Source: Marinobacterium sedimentorum (GTDB lineage: Bacteria > Pseudomonadota > Gammaproteobacteria > Pseudomonadales > Balneatricaceae). Taken from it: a DNA stretch of 64,000 nt. Positions within the stretch are counted from its first letter, which is position 1; each line of letters starts with the position of its first letter. Both the position numbers and the translations under genes were made by a program. The DNA is taken from contig NZ_JALDYX010000013.1 of the NCBI RefSeq assembly GCF_024267675.1, forward strand, positions 1 to 64,000. Direction: 5' to 3'. Below the pieces are notes generated by a model. The model saw nothing but the letters and a program-made list of their open reading frames with translations, was not told the DNA's origin and made no database searches. Below are positions 63,410 to 64,000 of the stretch, one piece after another.

Positions 63410-64000
63410 ATGAAACAGCTGGTCGCACACCCCATCGACAGACTCGGTGAGCTCAAGCAACGCTACTTCCCCGGGCTCTGTGTCGCCGTGACCATCGGCA
63501 TTGCCGCGACCTTCCTGTCCCAGCGCTACGGCGCGCCGGCCATGCTGATGGGCCTGCTGCTGGGCCTGGCGTTCAATTTCCTCAGCGAAGAACCGCGCGT
63601 GGTACCCGGCATCGAGCTGGCTGCCAAATCCCTGTTACGCCTGGGCGTGGCGCTGCTGGGGCTGCGCATCACCTTCTCCGATGTACTCACCCTCGGCTGG
63701 CCGCCGCTGCTGATGGTCTGTTCGGCGGTGCTGCTGACCATCGGTTTCGGCATCGTCATGGCGCGCCTGCTGGGCTTCAGCAGCCGCTTTGGCACCCTCA
63801 CCGGCGGTTCCGTCGCCATCTGTGGCGCATCCGCCGCCATGGCCATCAGCAGCGTGCTGCCGCAAACCGAACAGACCAAAAAAGACACCCTCTTTACCGT
63901 GATCAGCGTAACCACTCTGAGCACCCTGGCCATGGTGCTCTACCCCATGATCAGCCATGAGCTGGGGCTGACGCCGGCCGAAGCCGGGCTTTTCCTCGGC
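63410..64000 (+). CDS. YeiH/UPF0324-family putative sulphate exporter, partial
   Basis: An open frame of 197 codons that runs off the window end. MKQLVAHPIDRLGELKQRYFPG leads into membrane helices with the YeiH hallmarks GLLLGLAFNFLSEE, LLRLGVALLGLRITFSDV and GGSVAICGASAAMAISSVLP. About half of the usual 340 residues is present. It is an inner-membrane protein of uncertain transport function. Confidence 0.88.
   Translation, partial: MKQLVAHPIDRLGELKQRYFPGLCVAVTIGIAATFLSQRYGAPAMLMGLLLGLAFNFLSEEPRVVPGIELAAKSLLRLGVALLGLRITFSDVLTLGWPPLLMVCSAVLLTIGFGIVMARLLGFSSRFGTLTGGSVAICGASAAMAISSVLPQTEQTKKDTLFTVISVTTLSTLAMVLYPMISHELGLTPAEAGLFLG

Overview
The window is high-GC gammaproteobacterial chromosome, most like a marine Oceanospirillales/Pseudomonas-type heterotroph. 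This is inferred from gene content: glnA-ntrB-ntrC next to typA, a Pseudomonas-style mdcABCDEGHLM malonate cluster, DAHL-type signalling proteins and REP-like palindromes. No rRNA, tRNA, CRISPR array or prophage was recognised. About 54 genes, or remains of genes, are described.

Layout. 1-1570: AT-rich fragment of an integron cassette array, with two attC sites, a PD-(D/E)XK-nuclease-like protein and a small secreted protein. 1571-2911: gene-free, repeat-rich. 2912-9061: leftward trio of NSS amino-acid transporter, leucine/phenylalanine-type dehydrogenase and fused indolepyruvate ferredoxin oxidoreductase, together a plausible aromatic amino-acid degradation route. 10070-12154: orphan ParA-like ATPase, H-NS-like protein and TrmL. 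12239-21505: leftward PhnD-GDPD-PhnC-PhnE-PhnE-histidine phosphatase operon, preceded by a sigma-54 response regulator and a sensor kinase; a good -24/-12 promoter lies ahead of phnD. 21634-31000: cold-shock/DUF1294 protein, then divergent mdcR and the complete malonate decarboxylase operon with its MadLM transporter.

31222-38223: nitrogen-control block (ntrC, ntrB, glnA) with a perfect NtrC palindrome before ntrB and a sigma-54 promoter before glnA, then typA. 38322-43854: a decayed sugar/polyol locus, with an AraC regulator, a sugar isomerase that has lost its middle and been fused to the C-terminal half of a Gfo/Idh/MocA oxidoreductase, an AGE-family epimerase and an MFS transporter. 43939-47001: pip, dtd, bicupin and DUF2238. 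47500-54595: a tightly overlapping operon of two receiver-GGDEF-EAL proteins whose enzymatic domains look degenerate in opposite ways, a di-haem cytochrome c peroxidase and a DAHL histidine kinase.

54958-64000: AGCS symporter, DUF3465 protein, Gre-like factor, divergent LysR/TauE pair, ribokinase plus nucleoside hydrolase, a DUF2007 gene split by a 264-bp MITE, a MoaD/ThiS-like protein, a broken BNR-repeat gene, and the start of a YeiH-type exporter that runs off the window.

Strongest leads: the nuclease cassette, the phosphodiesterase-bearing phn operon under its own sigma-54 two-component system, the reciprocal c-di-GMP pair with a peroxidase, the chimeric isomerase/oxidoreductase, a family of about 160-bp inverted-repeat elements (three copies), and the MITE insertion. 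All functional statements come from reading motifs; no database search was run.
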